64,000 bases of DNA from Onchocerca volvulus (GCA_000499405.2 HG738140.1:15338636-15402635); one strand, 5' to 3'. Counted from the first letter of the stretch, positions 36,784-50,800 are shown. The notes: generated from the letters alone by a model not told the origin. Numbers and translations: made by a program.

Positions 36784-39700
36784 ATGGACGATTCCTTATC
36801 ATATTTAATTGATAATCGCTGTTATTATAGTGGTCAAAGACGAGCGGACAACGAATGTTCATTGGATGCAATTGGTATAAAACGTAAAACAGCAGGCATA
36901 ATCAGTAAGTATTATTAGTATTTCCTCTTCTCTCTCCTTTCTTTATCATCAGCTTCCTTATTTTCTCAAAATTTAATTCTATAAAATGAACATTCATTCT
37001 TGAATCAATTTTGTTTAAACATTGCTAAATTAAAATTACATAAGAATAATATCATTTCTTTTGCAAAAATTAAAAAAAAAAAAAACGAATATTTTTATAC
37101 ATAATGATATAAAACGGGAGTGGTTAAAACGATTAAAAAAGATTGTTTTAAAAATTTTAAGAAATATTTTCGAATCATTACAAAGAAACAAATCAGATAG
37201 GAAAAAAAAAGAATAGCTTTGTGAATTTCATGATTTTGTTGAATCTGAATCCGATGTCACAAAATAATGGAATGGTATAACTATTTTGCTCAATAATAAA
37301 ATCTTAATTGCTATTAAAGGAAAATTCTTGACAAGAGGAGACAGCTTATTATAATTAGAAAGGAACTAGTGATATGTGAAAAAAACTAGAAAAATTTTAT
37401 CTGCCTAGATTATTCAGTTTTTTGTTGTTCATTCTGCAACATTATGGATGGATTGTTTCCATTTAATTGATTTGTTATTTTATTGGTCAAGATATATCCT
37501 TCAGTTTTTCATATCATTTTGTTCATCTTTGCTGTTATTAGATATAAAAATGAGTCTTAGAAATTTGCAGATATTACACGCTCTTACACTCTTTCTATTA
37601 AACAACATATCAAATATATATATTTTTTCTTATGAGTTAGGATTTATGATATCTTTTCTTCTTAATGAATCTAAAGAGCGATTCATTAAGACCCATATAC
37701 TTGTATCAGTAGTACATTTTCAGTAATTGGTGATGAAATTTTGAAAGGTGTAACAGGTGATGTAAATTCAAATTTTTTCTGCAAAGAATTACATAATCGA
37801 GGAATACTAGTGAAAAAGGTATGTTATTCTTGTAGTGATGCATTGTAACAAGTTTTTTTTGTCCTAAATAAAACACAATGCATTATTGATTTTAAAATGA
37901 GAAAGAACGAAATAAGCTTCCTTTGATTTTATAAAGATGAACGATGTATAGAATATTATCTTTATAGTTATTTGTTCATTCATTTATTCATATCGATTTC
38001 TTCATTAATTTTTTATTATGGCTTTGATTAGTTTATTCTTCCATCACGCATTTATTTATTTATTTATTTATTTATTTATTCTACCCACTTATTTATTTGT
38101 TTGCTGATACATTAGTTTTCGATATAAACAAGACAGTTTTTAAGATTCTTAAAATTGCTATGCATTAAGTAGCAATTAGTTACTTTAAATTCAGTTAGAT
38201 GATTTTTAAAATAGATTATGCTGACTAATTGCTCATGCAAAGCTAATTTGAATACGTAAAACTCCTGGAATATGCGCTAGTGCTATATATATATGCAGTT
38301 TTCTTCGCGTAATGTTCTCGCTACAGAAAATCAAAATTTCTGTCAATTAATTACTTTCAAAAAACAAAAAAATTTCGAAAAAACCAAGCGGCGATGGTCG
38401 CAGTGCTATGATCTCTTTCTAATTTTCTTCGAATCTTTCAGTCTACTTTTTCAAAAATATTCGATTCATTGCGGCGAAGGAAATGTTTCGTTACAGATAT
38501 CAATAGTATCTGATAATATCGATGATATTGCATATGAGGTGAAACAATTCAGTGAACAATACGATGTTGTCTTCAGCTCTGGTGGTATTGGACCTACTCA
38601 CGACGATCGAACTTATACTGGTATCTCTCTATTCAGACTTATGTAATAACAATTGTGAATTGTTTTTATTGTATGTTCAAAATTTGTTTAGAATTCTTTT
38701 TATTTCTCATTCATCGGCAAACAAGACAATATTTTTCATCGATAATACTTAATTTCACTTTAAAACATCTTGAAACGTTCATGATTTGTATTCGGACGCA
38801 ACGGATTAAAACCTGAAATAGAAATTAACAATGCAATATTTGTCATTAGATAATACAAATATTAATGTCCCAACTAAAGATATAGTATCAAAATTTTCCT
38901 TGAAGTTTTTGAGGAAATATTTTTAGTAAAAATGAACATTTTTAGGATTGGCAAATGCGTTTAATGATGAATTAACAACAAGAGAGGAGATGAGAGAATC
39001 GATTGAGCATTTTATGCGCAGTATGAACAAAATCATGCCTGACGGTGGTCTACAGCGGATGTGTACCGTGAGCTTTTCTTCATTAATTGAGGATTTTTCC
39101 TCATATTATCCAGATAGAGCGAATTCTATTATTATTTAGCCAAAAACACTGCTTTTGATGTTTCTATAGACCAAATTTCATCATAAAGAATCATTTTAAT
39201 GATAATTGAAGCTAAATTTCTGTTTATTAATCTCTTTTGCTTTCAAACTGGTGACAACATTAATTAAGCGTGAACAAAATAAAATTCTCTCCAGATACCA
39301 AAAAGTGCTCGGTTGTTATGGGGTAAACGAACAGTTTTTCCGTTGGTGCAGATGCGAAACGTTTATGCATTTCCCGGAATCCCCGAGTTCTGTACTGAAG
39401 CACTTAAGGAATATGAAGTAAGTTAAATTCAAAAATCTCTTAAATAATTGATATGCTTTTATGATGAACAGTCGTGCAAAAATTTGTAAAATTATTCTCT
39501 GCTTTTGGTTTCTATGAATAGTTTGCTTAATTTTTCAAGATGTTAAGCAAACTTAAATAAGTTCTGATACAAGAGCACTCTCCTTTGATCACCGCAGAGA
39601 GGAAATGAGGGAAAGAAAGTCAAGATCTAAAAATAAATCAAGGAAAAGATTTATACTAAGCAAAAAGAAATAATTTTATTTCCATTGGAATGATAGAACA

Positions 39701-42700
39701 GAAAAATAGAAAATGAAAAATGCAGTTGAAATGAGGATTTGAATAGAAGTGAAAAGAATATCAAATCTTTGGTTGTATATACTGATTTTTTGTGATGTAT
39801 GAATATTCCACTTTTTAATTCCTGATATTTTTCCTGAATTCTGCATATTTTTTGATACTTTTCTGGAATTTCACCGTATTTAATTTTTTATTTTTTTAAT
39901 TTAATTGTTTATTTGAACAACTTTACTTATTAATCTAATTGATATATGTTCTCACGCAGCTCATCAAAAGCATTACTACTAATTCCTTTTTCTTCTTTTT
40001 ATTTTTAGTTTGATCTTTTTCTGTTTAATTTATTCCTTATTCATTTTAATTATAGTATTGGTTCGAAAGATGAGATAAGAGATAATCACTTTTCTTTATT
40101 GTGTCGTCGTGAGGGTTTGTACTTCTGAATCACCCGTTTATGTTTTGTTGATATTGTTATCAGTACAAAAAAAATTTTTTTTTTTTTTTTGTTTTTCAAT
40201 CTTTATCTGGTGTATTCTTTATATATTTGGCAAAAAAAAAAAATAATCGAGCGATGAAAGCGAAAGATTCTTCTAATCAAAAGTTTTCGGAGAGAGCTGA
40301 TGCATTACTATGTCGTATTCATTTTATAGCATCTATTCTTGATCAATAATAATCGAGCAATGGAATGGTAAATCAAATAAACATATTATAAAGTAATTTT
40401 TTTAAAGCTTAAAATATGATTGACTGATTGTCCTATGTAAGACTATATCAATGTATGCTTTACAGAAGTCGATATTTCCGTCTCATGCAGCAAAGCCATT
40501 TTATTCATCCGTTCTTCATGTAAAAACTACAGAATTACAATTTTCGGATGTAGTGATGGAGGTAGCAAAAAAATATGATTCAAAGAAAGTTTCCATTGGT
40601 TCATATCCAGTGCGAAACAATCAGTAAGTATTCTTTGCTATTAAAGATGTGGTTGATGTTCTATTATTGTTAAATATTGTTAATACTGGGACAAATCTTG
40701 TAATCAATAATTTATCTTGATTAGATGGTTTCTAAAGCTGATATTAGGAGCTTGAGCAAGCTAAACGTTTTGATAATGTTTTCATAGAACTGTTTCACGA
40801 AAGAATTGTATGTAACAGTTTTAATATCGAAAGAGTGATGATCGAAATTGCTTTTTTATTACATAATTTATATCTGCCTTTTACATTTTTGTAATTTCAG
40901 ATATTACAAGACGAAATTATTGGTCGAAAGTGAATGTGCAGTTATTGGCGAGAAAGTTGTGCAGGATGTGAAAGTTTCTTTGAAAGGTTGGCTAGTATTT
41001 ATTAATTGTTGTTATTATTAATGTTCAATAGAAATTGACGTCCGAAGAAGAAAATTCTTGAGCGAATTTTCGTTTTTAAATATTTGAACTATATTTAATC
41101 TTTCCGTAGTTTCTTGTGCTATACTTATGGTCATTTATTTAGACCAAGTGATATATTTTGATGAGCAACCATGGATAGATGCGGTACAAAAATTTAATGA
41201 TTTTCGTGAACGAGAATTGGCCAGTGGCTTAGATGATGGTTTCGTGGATCGATTGGATGATGCCATGAAATGTATCGACAAAATAATTTCTCTTAATGAG
41301 TTAGTAAATTCTTTCGGTGAGACTTCAAATATAAAAGTTTCTGCAGGAATAGCTATAATCAGAGCTGCCACATAATCTGTATTTTCTTATATTGATGGAT
41401 TCTGTAAGTCTAACTCAGCAGTTAAGTGACGGCAGTTAGTGAAGAAAATGGAAAATTTTTATCAAGATATATCATCATAAAAGTAACAGAAATGTCACCA
41501 TTTACAGACTGGATGAGATAGCGATATCATTCAATGGTGGTAAAGATTGCACTCTCGTTCTACATCTTCTACGAATTGCTGTCGATAAGTTAGTCCTTTC
41601 AAAAACAGAAATTCTTTTGGGAGCTTTTATTTTGTTACAATTTTTATTTTATTACGTCAACAAATAGTCTATTAACAACGAGCGACACAACATATTTTGA
41701 TGGATATATGTGAGTTTCTTTGGGGAAGAGGAGAGGCAGCTTGCAACCATCTGTGAATGGATGCAAATTTGGAAGTTATATTGCCTAGAATTACTAAATA
41801 AGCCTAGATTACAATTATTATACTAATAAAGGAACTGGCATGAATTACAGAAAATATGGACCGGGGCAGACTATACTCGGCTTTCATATAGTGTGTGGTG
41901 ATAGTTTTCCGGAAGTGAATCAGTTCATCATTGACACCACCAAACGGTTTTTTATCGTATTTTTTATCGATCTGTAAGATAAATCAATATAAATCAAGTG
42001 TAACATTTGGCAAAAGCGCTGAGTATGAATACTTTCTTTGGAATATGGAGTATTTGTTTTGTAATATTTTCCCGAAAAAGCTATTTCGATTATTTTAATC
42101 TAATAATTAACTGTATAACTTCGCTGAATAAAATTCTTTGAGTAATTCAGTAATTTATGAAAGATGAAATGACATATAAAATTATAGGTATAACATTGTA
42201 GTATTGGAAACGTCAGGTCCGGTAAAAGCAGGTCTCGTACAGTTGAGTGATATGAGACCAAAATTAAAATGTATATTTATGGGTAGCCGCGCAACTGATC
42301 CCAGTGTATCGTCCATGAAATCCAAGTGTCAGTTCACGGATGCTGACTGGCCACATTATCTAAGGTTAATGTTTTCCTGCAGTTATTGTATATAACCACG
42401 GAAATAAAATAATTCTCGTTTGCAGATATTGTTTAGACTATACTTTTGCACTGATTTGTAGTAGCAATTATAATTTAGAGCAGAGATTAGGTACCATAAT
42501 TGTCATTTAGAAAAATGAAAATGGCTTGCAGAGTTTGTCCAATTTTGGACTGGAGCTATGATGATGTGTGGCGAGCATTACGTGGAATCTGTATACCGTA
42601 TTGTCCTTTGTATGACTTGGGCTATACATCTCTTGGAGGGCGTGATACGACTCGTAAGAATGATGCATTGAAGATTATTGGTGATGATGGTTCGGTTGTT

Positions 42701-42760
42701 GGTTACAAACCCGCATATATGTTAAAAACTGGTACGCTGGAACGTACAGGAAGAAGCTGA
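36784..42760 (+). CDS. FLAD1: FAD synthase (FLAD1-like), two-domain
   Basis: Makes FAD from FMN and ATP (FMN adenylyltransferase). Twelve exons: 36784-36904, 37724-37818, 38497-38620, 38946-39067, 39295-39417, 40466-40623, 40901-40986, 41143-41299, 41508-41588, 41851-41946, 42188-42364, 42532-42760. They total 1569 bp, 522 residues, with clean phases. The N-terminal molybdopterin-binding-like (MoaB/CinA) domain shows [23 protein letters not shown] and [10 protein letters not shown]. The C-terminal PAPS-reductase-like catalytic domain shows the PP-loop [32 protein letters not shown] and [14 protein letters not shown]. The ATG at 36784 reads straight into exon 1. An acceptor at 36838 could instead be used, but then no in-frame ATG precedes the domain, so an upstream exon would be required. 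No mitochondrial leader is visible in this model. Confidence 0.95.
38051..38080. repeat. (TTTA)n microsatellite
   Basis: About seven tandem TTTA units in the second FLAD1 intron. Confidence 0.9.
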
Positions 42761-43103
42761 AAATTTTCCAATAAATTTAATTTTAATATCTTATGACACT
42801 TATAAGTAAATTGTTATAATATATTATAGAAGTAAAATTCAGCAATATATATAGATCATAATTATAGCCATGAATTTCTTTTTTTGTTGTATAACAAATC
42901 TACTGTACGCTTCATTGTAATCGTTTAATAGTTCCAGTGATTTCTAAATTTTTTAGGAAGTTTTTAAACAATTTTTAAGATCTTGTTATTGATAACTAAT
43001 TATCTTAATTCTACATTTTTTAGCTTCTATCAAATTTCTTAGATATATCTTTGAACTTTTTGATGCTCGTTTAAATTGTTGAAATGTTGATTTGACTGTA
43101 CAC

Positions 43104-43139
<36 letters not shown>

Positions 43140-44195
43140 TAGGTATTATTATATACTAATTAAATCATATTTGCCATTAAACTAAAGATGGAAATTCCAC
43201 CTTATAATAGACGGGTGAATAAAATCGAAATTGCGGAACATCTGAATGTTTCGATTTTATTGAATTCAATTGTGAAATTGAATTCCAATATCTCCGATGG
43301 TTATTCATCATAATAGAAAAGAAAAAATTTTTTTTTGTGTTTTTCTTTTAATATCCGATGATGGGTTGTTCAGAATAATGCATATTTGTTATGTATAAAT
43401 ATGCTTAATTGACTTATCAATAATTTGTCCGATGATTACAGGTGGTACATGAATAGTATTTGTCTCTTTTATGCAGATATTAATGATGATAACATTATAA
43501 TACAAAAATATTCGAGTTTCACGGCCTATTAGAAATTCAGCTAAAGGCATTTTACGTGACATTTTTCAGATCCCAACGTAGTTTTTTTTTTTTTTTTTCC
43601 TAATTACCAAAATATAATGAAATATTTGGTGCGCATTTAAGCAAACTTTACATTTAAAAAAATTTAAAAGCATATAGGAATAAATTATTTGGGCAAAAAG
43701 ATTATTTTTCAAACTTTTGAAAATTCATGGCATTAAACATGGATAATGGTATTGTTGAATATATCCATGAATGGAGGATATATTGTAACTCTGCAGATAT
43801 TATGGTATACATTTATAATTAAAGCTTAATTGCACCATTTACGTTAGTATTATTATATTATCTTTATTAACTTTATTGTAATTTTCAGAGAATATTTCTG
43901 CTTTATCATTATCAGCTAATCATTAATTTCATATTACATTCTTCGCTAAATATGCATTTATAGAACATATATATGGTAATGAAATCAAGATAATATATAG
44001 AAAAAGAATTGATGATTTGTGATGCATTACTGTAAAATTATTACATTATTACGTCTTATTAACAGAAATCAGGTCAGGTTTGATTGAAAATTAACTAAAT
44101 ACTAAGTGTAACCTTCTTTCCTCCGTAAAAGCTTTAGCACTGTATTTCATAGGATATTTGTAACATATTATAATTATATGTCTGTCATACAGTAT
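42761..44195. other. AT-rich spacer downstream of FLAD1
   Basis: No coding signal. It includes an (AT)n microsatellite at 43107-43136 and a poly-T run near 43580-43597. The 3' UTR of FLAD1 probably takes up the first part. Confidence 0.6.
43107..43136. repeat. (AT)n microsatellite
   Basis: About 15 AT dinucleotides in the spacer after FLAD1. Confidence 0.9.
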
Positions 44196-44206
44196 AGGAA
44201 AATTCC

Positions 44207-44823
44207 GAGAGATGGTTTAATTTCCCAAAATCGAGGTCAAGAAACGCAACGATAATTTGAAATGAACCACCAAAACGATAAACATGTTTATCACCAAAAG
44301 ATGGGAACATGTTTGTTAACAAAGGATAAACATATCACTCGCCAAAATAATAAATATGTTTAACTCCAAAAGCCCTGATCAAAAAGTAAATAAAACGAGG
44401 TCGATCAATCATGCGGCAACGAATCGTAGATCATGAAATGAAAGAAGAAGGGGCCCAAAAGGATGTATAAGGTTCGCAGTTTGGAGAAGGATCATTCTTG
44501 GACTTGATCTTTCGCTACAAATTCAGTTTTCGAGAGGAATAGTTTTTTACAACTCTCTGCATCAAATCGACAACTCGAGAATTCACAACGACTTCAATCA
44601 ACGCTTCAACATCAAGGACCGATAACCCCGACTGACACAAGCAACAATTCAGCAGAAGACCGTTGTTAGTATCCTTTATATTCCTCATCTATTGTTTATC
44701 TTCAATGTTTACTATTGTAAGGTGTGATATTATTTATAATATCGTATAAATCAAATAAAGGCTATTGTTGACCCAATGGAATCATCATATCAAGAAGAAT
44801 TTCAGTCCAAATTAAAATCAATC
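44207..44823 (+). mobile_element. Candidate solo LTR of a retrotransposon
   Basis: A roughly 600-bp block whose composition differs from its surroundings (44390-44680 is much less AT-rich) and whose layout resembles U3-R-U5. It has four imperfect repeats of CCAAAA plus ATAAACATGTTTA type (44267-44371), a TATAA box (44465-44470), a GC-richer stretch with AACTCTCTGCATC (44552 onward), and a poly-A signal AATAAA at 44754-44759. An 11-bp direct repeat, AGGAAAATTCC, lies on both sides (44196-44206 and 44824-44834). That is long for an LTR target duplication, and the block does not clearly begin with TG and end with CA. No reverse transcriptase or gag is present in the window. It could instead be a diverged non-LTR fragment or a promoter. 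Confidence 0.4.
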
Positions 44824-44834
44824 AGGAAAATTCC

Positions 44835-46070
44835 CCAATATACGGAAATGAAAAAAGAGGGTCGAATTATATTAGGTCGAAAATCATCCATTCTTACTAA
44901 TATATAATTTAGGCAAAATTGCCAAGAAGAATTACGAAATAAGTTATTACAATTATGATTTCATTATTCTTGAATAAGATAATACATGGAGTCATGTTCG
45001 ATTGGAAATACAGCTAAAATTTCTAGTTTTTACTGGAATTATACTTGCTTATATTCGTTAAAATCGAAACTTCCAGTAATTGCTATTTTAAGAGGTTAAT
45101 CAATTCATTCTCGTCAAAATACGAACTTTATCGATGGCAGTGGAATTCTGATACTCATTCTTGAACACATATCTGGAAGTGATATTAATAAAGCTTAATA
45201 GAAATAATCATTTTTTAACACGGCAACATATCCTATTCTTTTATGATGCAGTAAAAGTTAAAACATAATTTATTACTTTAATTATTTTAATGCAATTTTA
45301 TTTTTCATCTTATTTAAAAAATTGAAAAAATATATTTTGCATAAAAACAATGAAAAGAATAATTTAGACAAAATATTATTTAAATTATTGTTTAAGATTA
45401 CTTTTCTAGAATTCCCGATTTTTAATTTTGATTTTGTTTTCTCTACACTTTCCGTATATTTTTATGGTTTAAAGATAAATGAAATTTTTAATGATTGACA
45501 AAAACAAAATAATGTCCACAGCAAAATTAATTTGTAAAAAGAAAAAAAAAACAACTAGAGAAATATAGTAAATAAGAAGGCGCTAATAAGCTTATTGTTG
45601 AAAAAGATGCAAAATGAAATGAAATAAATTGCTATGTGATAATCCAAGAATGTTTGCAAATGGCATTTCTTTTATGCTGAAAATGATCCAAATTCATCAA
45701 TTACTTCCCATTCCACCTGTGGATTAATCAAATCATCTTAAACTTGATCGTCCAATCACCTGAATTAATATGATAACGGTATTACTGATGTGCTAACGAT
45801 ATATTTTTCTCATATCTTAATTAATATTAGTTGGCTGATTTCAGTTTTTTCTCAACCATAAACTTCCTCATTTCTTATAATCAGTGGTTCAGAAACATAT
45901 AACAAACATACCACATATTTTTTACATTTTCGGTACTTGTGATTTTTCATTGTCCAATTTGTCTTTTTTCAACAGTCTATGCTATTAAGCCTCATCTTTT
46001 CATTATTCCATACATGTCCATGATGAGGTGTGGCTTTATTCTAATTTAGTGCAAATTAAAATTTACAAAA
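44835..46070. other. AT-rich spacer
   Basis: No supported gene on either strand. The minus-strand 3' UTR of the following 116-residue gene probably occupies the right-hand end. Confidence 0.55.
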
Positions 46071-46772
46071 TCAATTCAATCGCTGGCGTAATGCACGCCT
46101 TCGTTCTTCCTCAACCGCAACTTTCTCTGTAAGTTCTGCATGATCTACTTTTTGCTGCATTGATGATAGTTCTTTCATGAATTCGTGAAAGTCTCGATTA
46201 TCCCTCTCAGGTTCTTCTATCATCCATTTCTCAGTCTGAAACATACTTAGCTTAAGCTTTATATTTAAAGCAAATCGGATGTTGATTCACTTGAATATAA
46301 AATGAAAAAAAAAAGAAGAAAAAGAAAAGCTAACAAATCGATCTACTACATGCGGCAAGCTATAGTACCAATAACAAAAAACCGGTGTTCCAGAAACAGA
46401 AGCGAATATGGCTGTATAGTGTTTCCAATTTAACGATGGCATCAGATTTTGATTAGATGCTTCTCCCTGTAATAATTTCGAACGATATTTTTAAGACCTG
46501 GTCAACAATATAAACTATTTCATGACCAAAAGAAATACCCAGGGTTAAATTTACCCTGCACTATTTTCAAGATTAATTTGTGTCCCAATAACTTTGATAT
46601 ATAAGCATGAATCTAATCGATCCAATCGACCCAGTAATCCTGTTTAACATTATATAGACTGCGAAAAGACTCTATAAGTTGGCCAGTTAAACTAAATTCA
46701 CTTACACACAGTATATACCTTTACAAGTAAAAATTCCGGGGCCATCAGTATTATGATGTGAGATCGGATCAT
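46071..46772 (-). CDS. Unrecognised 116-residue protein with one or two membrane segments
   Basis: Three exons in phase on the minus strand: 46772-46719, 46466-46335 and 46235-46071 (stop), giving 116 residues. All introns have standard ends (AAG|GTATAT, TTACAG|G, TTT|GTTAGC, TTTCAG|A). The N-terminus (MIRSHIIILMAPEFLLVK) is hydrophobic and could be a signal/anchor. Residues about 35-55 (YTAIFASVSGTPVFCYWYYS) form a second hydrophobic stretch. The C-terminal 54 residues are highly charged and probably coiled coil (EERRRALRQR near the end). I cannot assign a family; the small size and charged tail would suit a mitochondrial or ER membrane protein, but that is a guess. The first exon is the least certain. 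It lies 1.1 kb downstream of the RNF14 stop on the same strand. Confidence 0.55.
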
Positions 46773-47852
46773 ATCTGCTATCACTACCACAACTTTCGAA
46801 TCATATTATCTCTTGCCATCATTATTGTTTTAGAAAACATACCAATAATTCAATCAATACCTCCTGTCACTTGTTGATTTTAATAAGTTTATCAATCTAT
46901 CAAGCAAGCTAGTAATAAATTTTTAACATTACTCAATAGAACTCTATTATAAAATGTGATTCAAATTATAATGTGTGTCAACAGGACATAATCATTACAT
47001 GACAGTACAAGGAAAAGAAAATTTATTCCAAATCCAATAAAATAAAATTACTTGAGCAATAAAATTAATAATATAATTTTGAATTTAATCATGGTCGCAG
47101 AACAAATTTTCTTTACAGACAATGAGTAAAAAACAATTCGAGCTAACTATGTAAACTTTTTAAATTAAGTAACCATATGATCAAAACAATTTTCTCCAAC
47201 TGCCAAGATGGCTCGAGAAAAGTAATAACATCTATCTCACATTATCCATTTCGGATCCTGGATCATCAATCAACTTAAAATATCACAGCAATAGTGATGA
47301 ATTAGAGATAACTTTCTGCAAAAGAATTTAAGAACCATGAACTCCACAATTGGAAATAATTCTATAAAAATACATAAAAACAGAAAAAAAAATTATCAAT
47401 TAAATGAAGAAAAGCATATGGAAGTTTAAAAAAATAGATTTGTTTGAAATTTGTATAAACTATAATACAACTGAAATAAGATCAGTATATTGATATTATA
47501 TCTATAATACAATTATAAATTATAATACAATTGAAATAGGACTAATATGTTGATATTGTATCATAAGATAAACTTATATTCAATGTGTTCCCTGATGAAC
47601 TACGAAAGAATAACCGTAGAAAAAAAAATTTATAAATTCTTATATTCTAAAATTAAGAGATGAAGAAGGTTAATAGAATTATAAAATCTACAATAAAATT
47701 TAAAGAATATGAATACAAATATTATCAAATACAATAAAATATTGAAAAACTATTGCATTATTGCTTTTTCAGGAGTTTTAACAGATTTTCAAAACCCAAT
47801 CGAAAAGACTATTCTCTAATCAATGTTTTAAAATTTATCTTTAATAGTGTCA
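46773..47852. other. AT-rich spacer between the 116-residue gene and RNF14
   Basis: Very AT-rich, with repeated TATAATACAA(T/C)TGAAATA motifs near 47460-47545. No exon is supported. Confidence 0.55.
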
Positions 47853-50800
47853 TCAAGCGAGCCAATCCTCCTCAATCACACCTGAAAACAAGCAGGAGTC
47901 ATGAACTATCGCTTTTTATTGTGTTTATTATGCATTTTCTGCTGGTACATTTTCTTTTCCTTATAAATACATTCTTTTCAAATGCTAAAATCATCCAAAA
48001 ATTATACCTTCAAATAAACGATTGTAACAACTTCCAAGGCCGGGTGTACTGAAATGGCTATACGGATCTTTCTTATTTAATACATTACCGCAAAGCCAAC
48101 AAAAACAATGGCCGCATTTTATGCACGTTATTTTATTGCAACCACTTCCCTTCTGTAAAAAAAGAATACCGTTCGATTTCAGAACATGAACCAAGAATAT
48201 GAATTATACAGCAATTAAAACAATCAAGAATGACCCAATGCTGGTACCATTGCAGCTAGGACAAGTAAATCAATCATACGGCAAGAAAATAAGTCACATT
48301 CACACCTGTTATACTATTTCGTTAAATACATCTCATAATAAAATTGTGCAGTCTAAATTACTTATTCTTTGCTGTCTAATACAGATACAGAAGTATAAAA
48401 TGAACGTGCTTCGATATTCTTTGGTACTTACATTTACCTATAAAGATGTTTCCATGCTGAAAAATATGCGGAAAATTGCGAAAAGTGCAATAATTCTTTT
48501 CACAGATTGTCGAAAAAAAATTTGTAGAAAAATAATCACTTCAATTTTGGCCTGACATGATGGGCAAGGTTTGCTGTTGCATCGTATCCATTTTTCACTT
48601 TTCAGTGTTTCAAGTAACTGTTCAAGCTGTTTTTTGCCAAATTTTCTATCAATTTCTTCGAGCTGAGCAGGGGTTGCAGTTTCTATCTGGCTCATCAACT
48701 TTCTCTTAAATTCTGAAATAGAGAGAACATTAGTCCTCCTTTCATTTAATCACTATAAAAATTCAGGTAAAATTCTAATTCGAATTCCAAAAATCATGTA
48801 ATTTAATGCTCACCTTCGGTCAAAGAGCATGATTCTATACCATGGTAAGTTTTCTTGCATAATATGCAAAAGGAATAATGGCACAGAGAACAACTTGCCA
48901 AACTGAAGTGAAATAATTTATATAATGGTGAGAAATACTGCATAATAACAATGTATCTCCTATACGATGAAAAAAATTTAGTTTATGGTGCTATTAGGCC
49001 ACAATTTTCTTCATAACATTAAGAAATAATTTTTTTTAATCATAAATAATAGGTCAGACTAAAAGCAAACAAGTCAGCATTTAAACAAGTTCTCAACCTG
49101 GCTAATATAAATAAAGCAAAAGAAACATCAATTCAAAATAAAGATCACGCTTAGAACTAAACTAGCATCAATCACTATTACGATATTCATAATGAGTGGC
49201 ATACTTGGAATGATCACTATTATCAACAATAACAGGAGCCTGGCATGATATCCTCGGACATGTAACTACATCGGACATCAAATCTAATGCTCCTTCTAGC
49301 AAACGTTGTTCATAAACTTCGAATTCTTCATCAGTTAACACTTGTCGAATCTGTGTTTGAGTCGCAGGGCTATCACATCCAGTGTTTAGACATTGAAACT
49401 GCCAAATCTGGAATAAAAAATGTATAGAAGTAATAATATTCGTAGCTATTTACAACGATGAAGAACAGGAAAATATATTTCTAAGCAAAAGGAATATTTA
49501 ATAAGAGACCTCATTTTTTTTTTTTTTTTCTATTTTCACTCGGAAAATAATGATAATAGTCTCAGAAAACAATTCGCCTAGTTTGTTAAATCCAAAAATA
49601 CATCTCTATAATGCTGCTTAGCTATTTAATTCAACAATGCAATTTAAAACTGTGATATGGAGACATGCCAAATTATCGTGTAACTTTTGGCGGTAGTAGT
49701 CTGAAATGCACTCCATACAAAACACATGACCACATGGCATGAATCTAACACATTCTTTCCCACTTTTCGAGCTAAAGCACACCTGAAAGGCATTGCTGTT
49801 ATGTTAGGCATTTTCAATTCAAAAATTGAAAATGATATAACTATCCAAATAAATAAACAATCTCAAATTCAGATGATCATATATGTTGACACCGTTTCTT
49901 GACTAATGTAATTTCCACAAAAAAATATTTTTTTCACTCAAGATAAAAATTAAAGAATATAAGAAAAACGAAAATAAATCAAACGAGTCTGTCACAATTA
50001 ATACTTCTAGAGAGCTTTCAATATACAGAAAATAATGAATGCTTTTAAGCTAATAATTGCAAAAAAGAAATTTAAAAAACTGTTCTACATCTATAGTAAT
50101 CAAAATATTTGAAGAAATTACCTCACAGTCATACCACTTACTCTCGAAATCATTTCGAGTTGCCCGATCATTAAATTCAACAAATATTTTCAGAAGTTCA
50201 GTTGATTCATTTCTTACCTGAAAATTACTTTAAATTTATCTAATGTTCACTTATGGAATATATTGATGAAAGCCATCATGACAGCAAAATCAAAAGCTCA
50301 CTGCTGAGGCTTCGTTCTCCTCTGAAATAATTTTATTTAAGTCAATATTCGTTTGAGATAATACAATTTGCATAGCTTCTTCCTTTAATAGCTCACCCCA
50401 TGTGAACAAAATAGGCATGCCCAGGTGACTTGTCCATGAATCAATTAAAATTTCCATCAATCGATGCCTCTGAAAACCAAAATCTGATATCTTAATAACA
50501 GAATTTATTCGAGAAGAAAATTATGAATCTCCAGCTTCGCAGAACCTTAAATTCGGAATTCGGATTTCGAGTAGAAAATATGCCTAGGCATCTTAGTAAA
50601 TGAAATATCTGATAAAAAATTTTATAAAGGAACATACCGCTATTGAATCAAGCCAACTTGCATGAAGAGAAAACAATGGCATGGAATGTGATGGATAATC
50701 CTGAGGAAATGTGAAACATAGCAATAAAGGTGGGATATGATGAACGTGAACAATTTTCTCGCCTAAAAAATATCATTGCAGATGTTAAAGGGTCAAATTA

